Source: Pseudomonadota bacterium (GTDB lineage Bacteria; Pseudomonadota; Alphaproteobacteria; Rhizobiales; Beijerinckiaceae). Taken from it: a stretch of DNA of 15,533 bases. A model generated the notes under the pieces. The model ran no database searches. It saw nothing but the letters and a program-made list of their open reading frames with translations, and was not told the DNA's origin. Within the stretch, counting starts at the first letter, position 1; each line of letters begins with the position of its first letter. The translations under genes and the position numbers were made by a program. The stretch lies in assembly GCA_023452965.1 (NCBI GenBank), contig JAEXUU010000393.1, forward strand, positions 1 to 15,533, written 5' to 3'. Of this stretch, positions 15,081 to 15,533 are shown in pieces.

Positions 15081-15533
15081 CAGAACAGCTCCTTGATCGA
15101 AGGCGGAAGCGAAGGCCAGGCGGCAGCGCCGAGGCAGAGGACGGCGAGCGCCGCGAGCAGGCTGGCGAGCAGCGGCAGCACCGCTCTGAACACCGCCGCT
15201 GCCGGCACGCGGGTGATGCCGCTGACGACATAGACGAGGATGCCGAGCGGCGGCGTCAGCCCGTGGATCATCAGGTTGACGACGAGGATAACGCCGAACT
15301 GGATCGGATCGAGGCCGGCAGCGATCGCCACTGGCAGCATCAACGGCGCGAGCAGCAGGATCGCGGCACCGATATCGAGGAAGAGCCCGGCGACGAGCAG
15401 GACGAGGTTGGCCAGCAGCATCACCGCATAGGGCCCGCCGCCGAATGCGGTGACGAGAGCAGCCATGTGCTCGGAAACCCGGTCGACCGCGAGCAGGCTG
15501 GCGAGCAGCGGCAGCACCGCTCTGAACACCGCC
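15080..15533 (-). CDS. TRAP transporter large permease, DctM family (C-terminal part, runs off the right edge)
   Basis: About 150 C-terminal residues of the TRAP large membrane subunit, normally about 425 residues with 12-13 helices; the N-terminal two thirds lie outside the window. Hydrophobic helices are visible around AVMLLANLVLLVAGLFLD, AAILLLAPLMLPVAIAAG and FGVILVVNLMIHG, and the family motif GLTPPLGILVYV follows. The C-terminus ends SLPPSIKELF. At the window edge the encoded VFRAVLPLLASLLA exactly repeats the C-terminal segment 112 codons later, because the last 47 bases duplicate 15151-15197; homologues as I recall them have a different segment there, so the edge sequence may be wrong. 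No small subunit (DctQ) is seen in the window. Confidence 0.85.
   Translation of the reverse strand, partial: AVFRAVLPLLASLLAVDRVSEHMAALVTAFGGGPYAVMLLANLVLLVAGLFLDIGAAILLLAPLMLPVAIAAGLDPIQFGVILVVNLMIHGLTPPLGILVYVVSGITRVPAAAVFRAVLPLLASLLAALAVLCLGAAAWPSLPPSIKELF
15151..15197. repeat. 47-bp exact direct repeat, inner copy
   Basis: Bases 15151-15197 are identical to 15487-15533, 336 bp away, in the same orientation and the same reading frame of the DctM gene. This copy encodes the C-terminal helix segment in its expected place for the family. Confidence 0.9.
15487..15533. repeat. 47-bp exact direct repeat, copy at the window end
   Basis: Identical to 15151-15197 and runs exactly to the last base. 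The match starts at CCGCGAG; the preceding base differs (A here, G in the inner copy). Position at the very end and perfect identity suggest a contig break or assembly join, though a true short duplication is possible. Confidence 0.85.

Overview
The window is GC-rich, densely packed chromosomal DNA that looks alphaproteobacterial. GC-ending codons dominate, genes are separated by short gaps or overlap by 1-4 bases, and the content fits the Hyphomicrobiales: a YkuD lipoprotein, a DsbA-like thiol oxidoreductase, a TRAP transporter, PurU and a small four-cysteine secreted protein. A Bosea- or Methylobacterium-like genome is my guess from style only; nothing here fixes the genus. No rRNA, tRNA, insertion sequence, prophage gene or CRISPR array was seen.

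Bases 1-4067 (minus strand) hold the most unusual locus, a four-gene operon read right to left. It begins with an 842-residue, cysteine-free protein whose N-terminus carries a bacteriocin-type double-glycine leader. Two paralogous cytoplasmic-looking proteins of 169 and 154 residues follow, of unknown family. Last is the start of an NHLP/NHLM-type ABC exporter, of which only the C39 peptidase domain (catalytic Cys26, His99, Asp115) lies inside the window. The simplest reading is that the C39 domain cleaves the giant protein after Gly29 during export, and that the two paralogues assist or protect. That pairing is the best candidate for an undescribed system.

Bases 4068-4522 are a 455-bp divergent control region with five copies of TCAACG, three of them exactly 44 bp apart. 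Bases 4523-6582 encode an OmpR-family response regulator and its sensor kinase, possibly the controller of the export operon. Then come a small GNAT-like protein and PurU, ending in a strong hairpin terminator at 8068-8098.

Bases 8151-9502 (minus) encode a DsbA-like oxidoreductase followed by an L,D-transpeptidase lipoprotein, both envelope proteins. A divergent region at 9503-9663 carries a perfect CTTAAG-N5-CTTAAG direct repeat, the PmrA/QseB-type operator. It precedes a second OmpR-type regulator and QseC-like kinase (9664-11651).

Bases 11688-15533 (minus) hold a small four-cysteine secreted protein, a large MscS-family channel, and a TRAP transporter (DctP binding protein and the C-terminal end of the DctM permease). 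The last 47 bases of the window exactly repeat bases 15151-15197, which may be a contig-end or assembly artefact.
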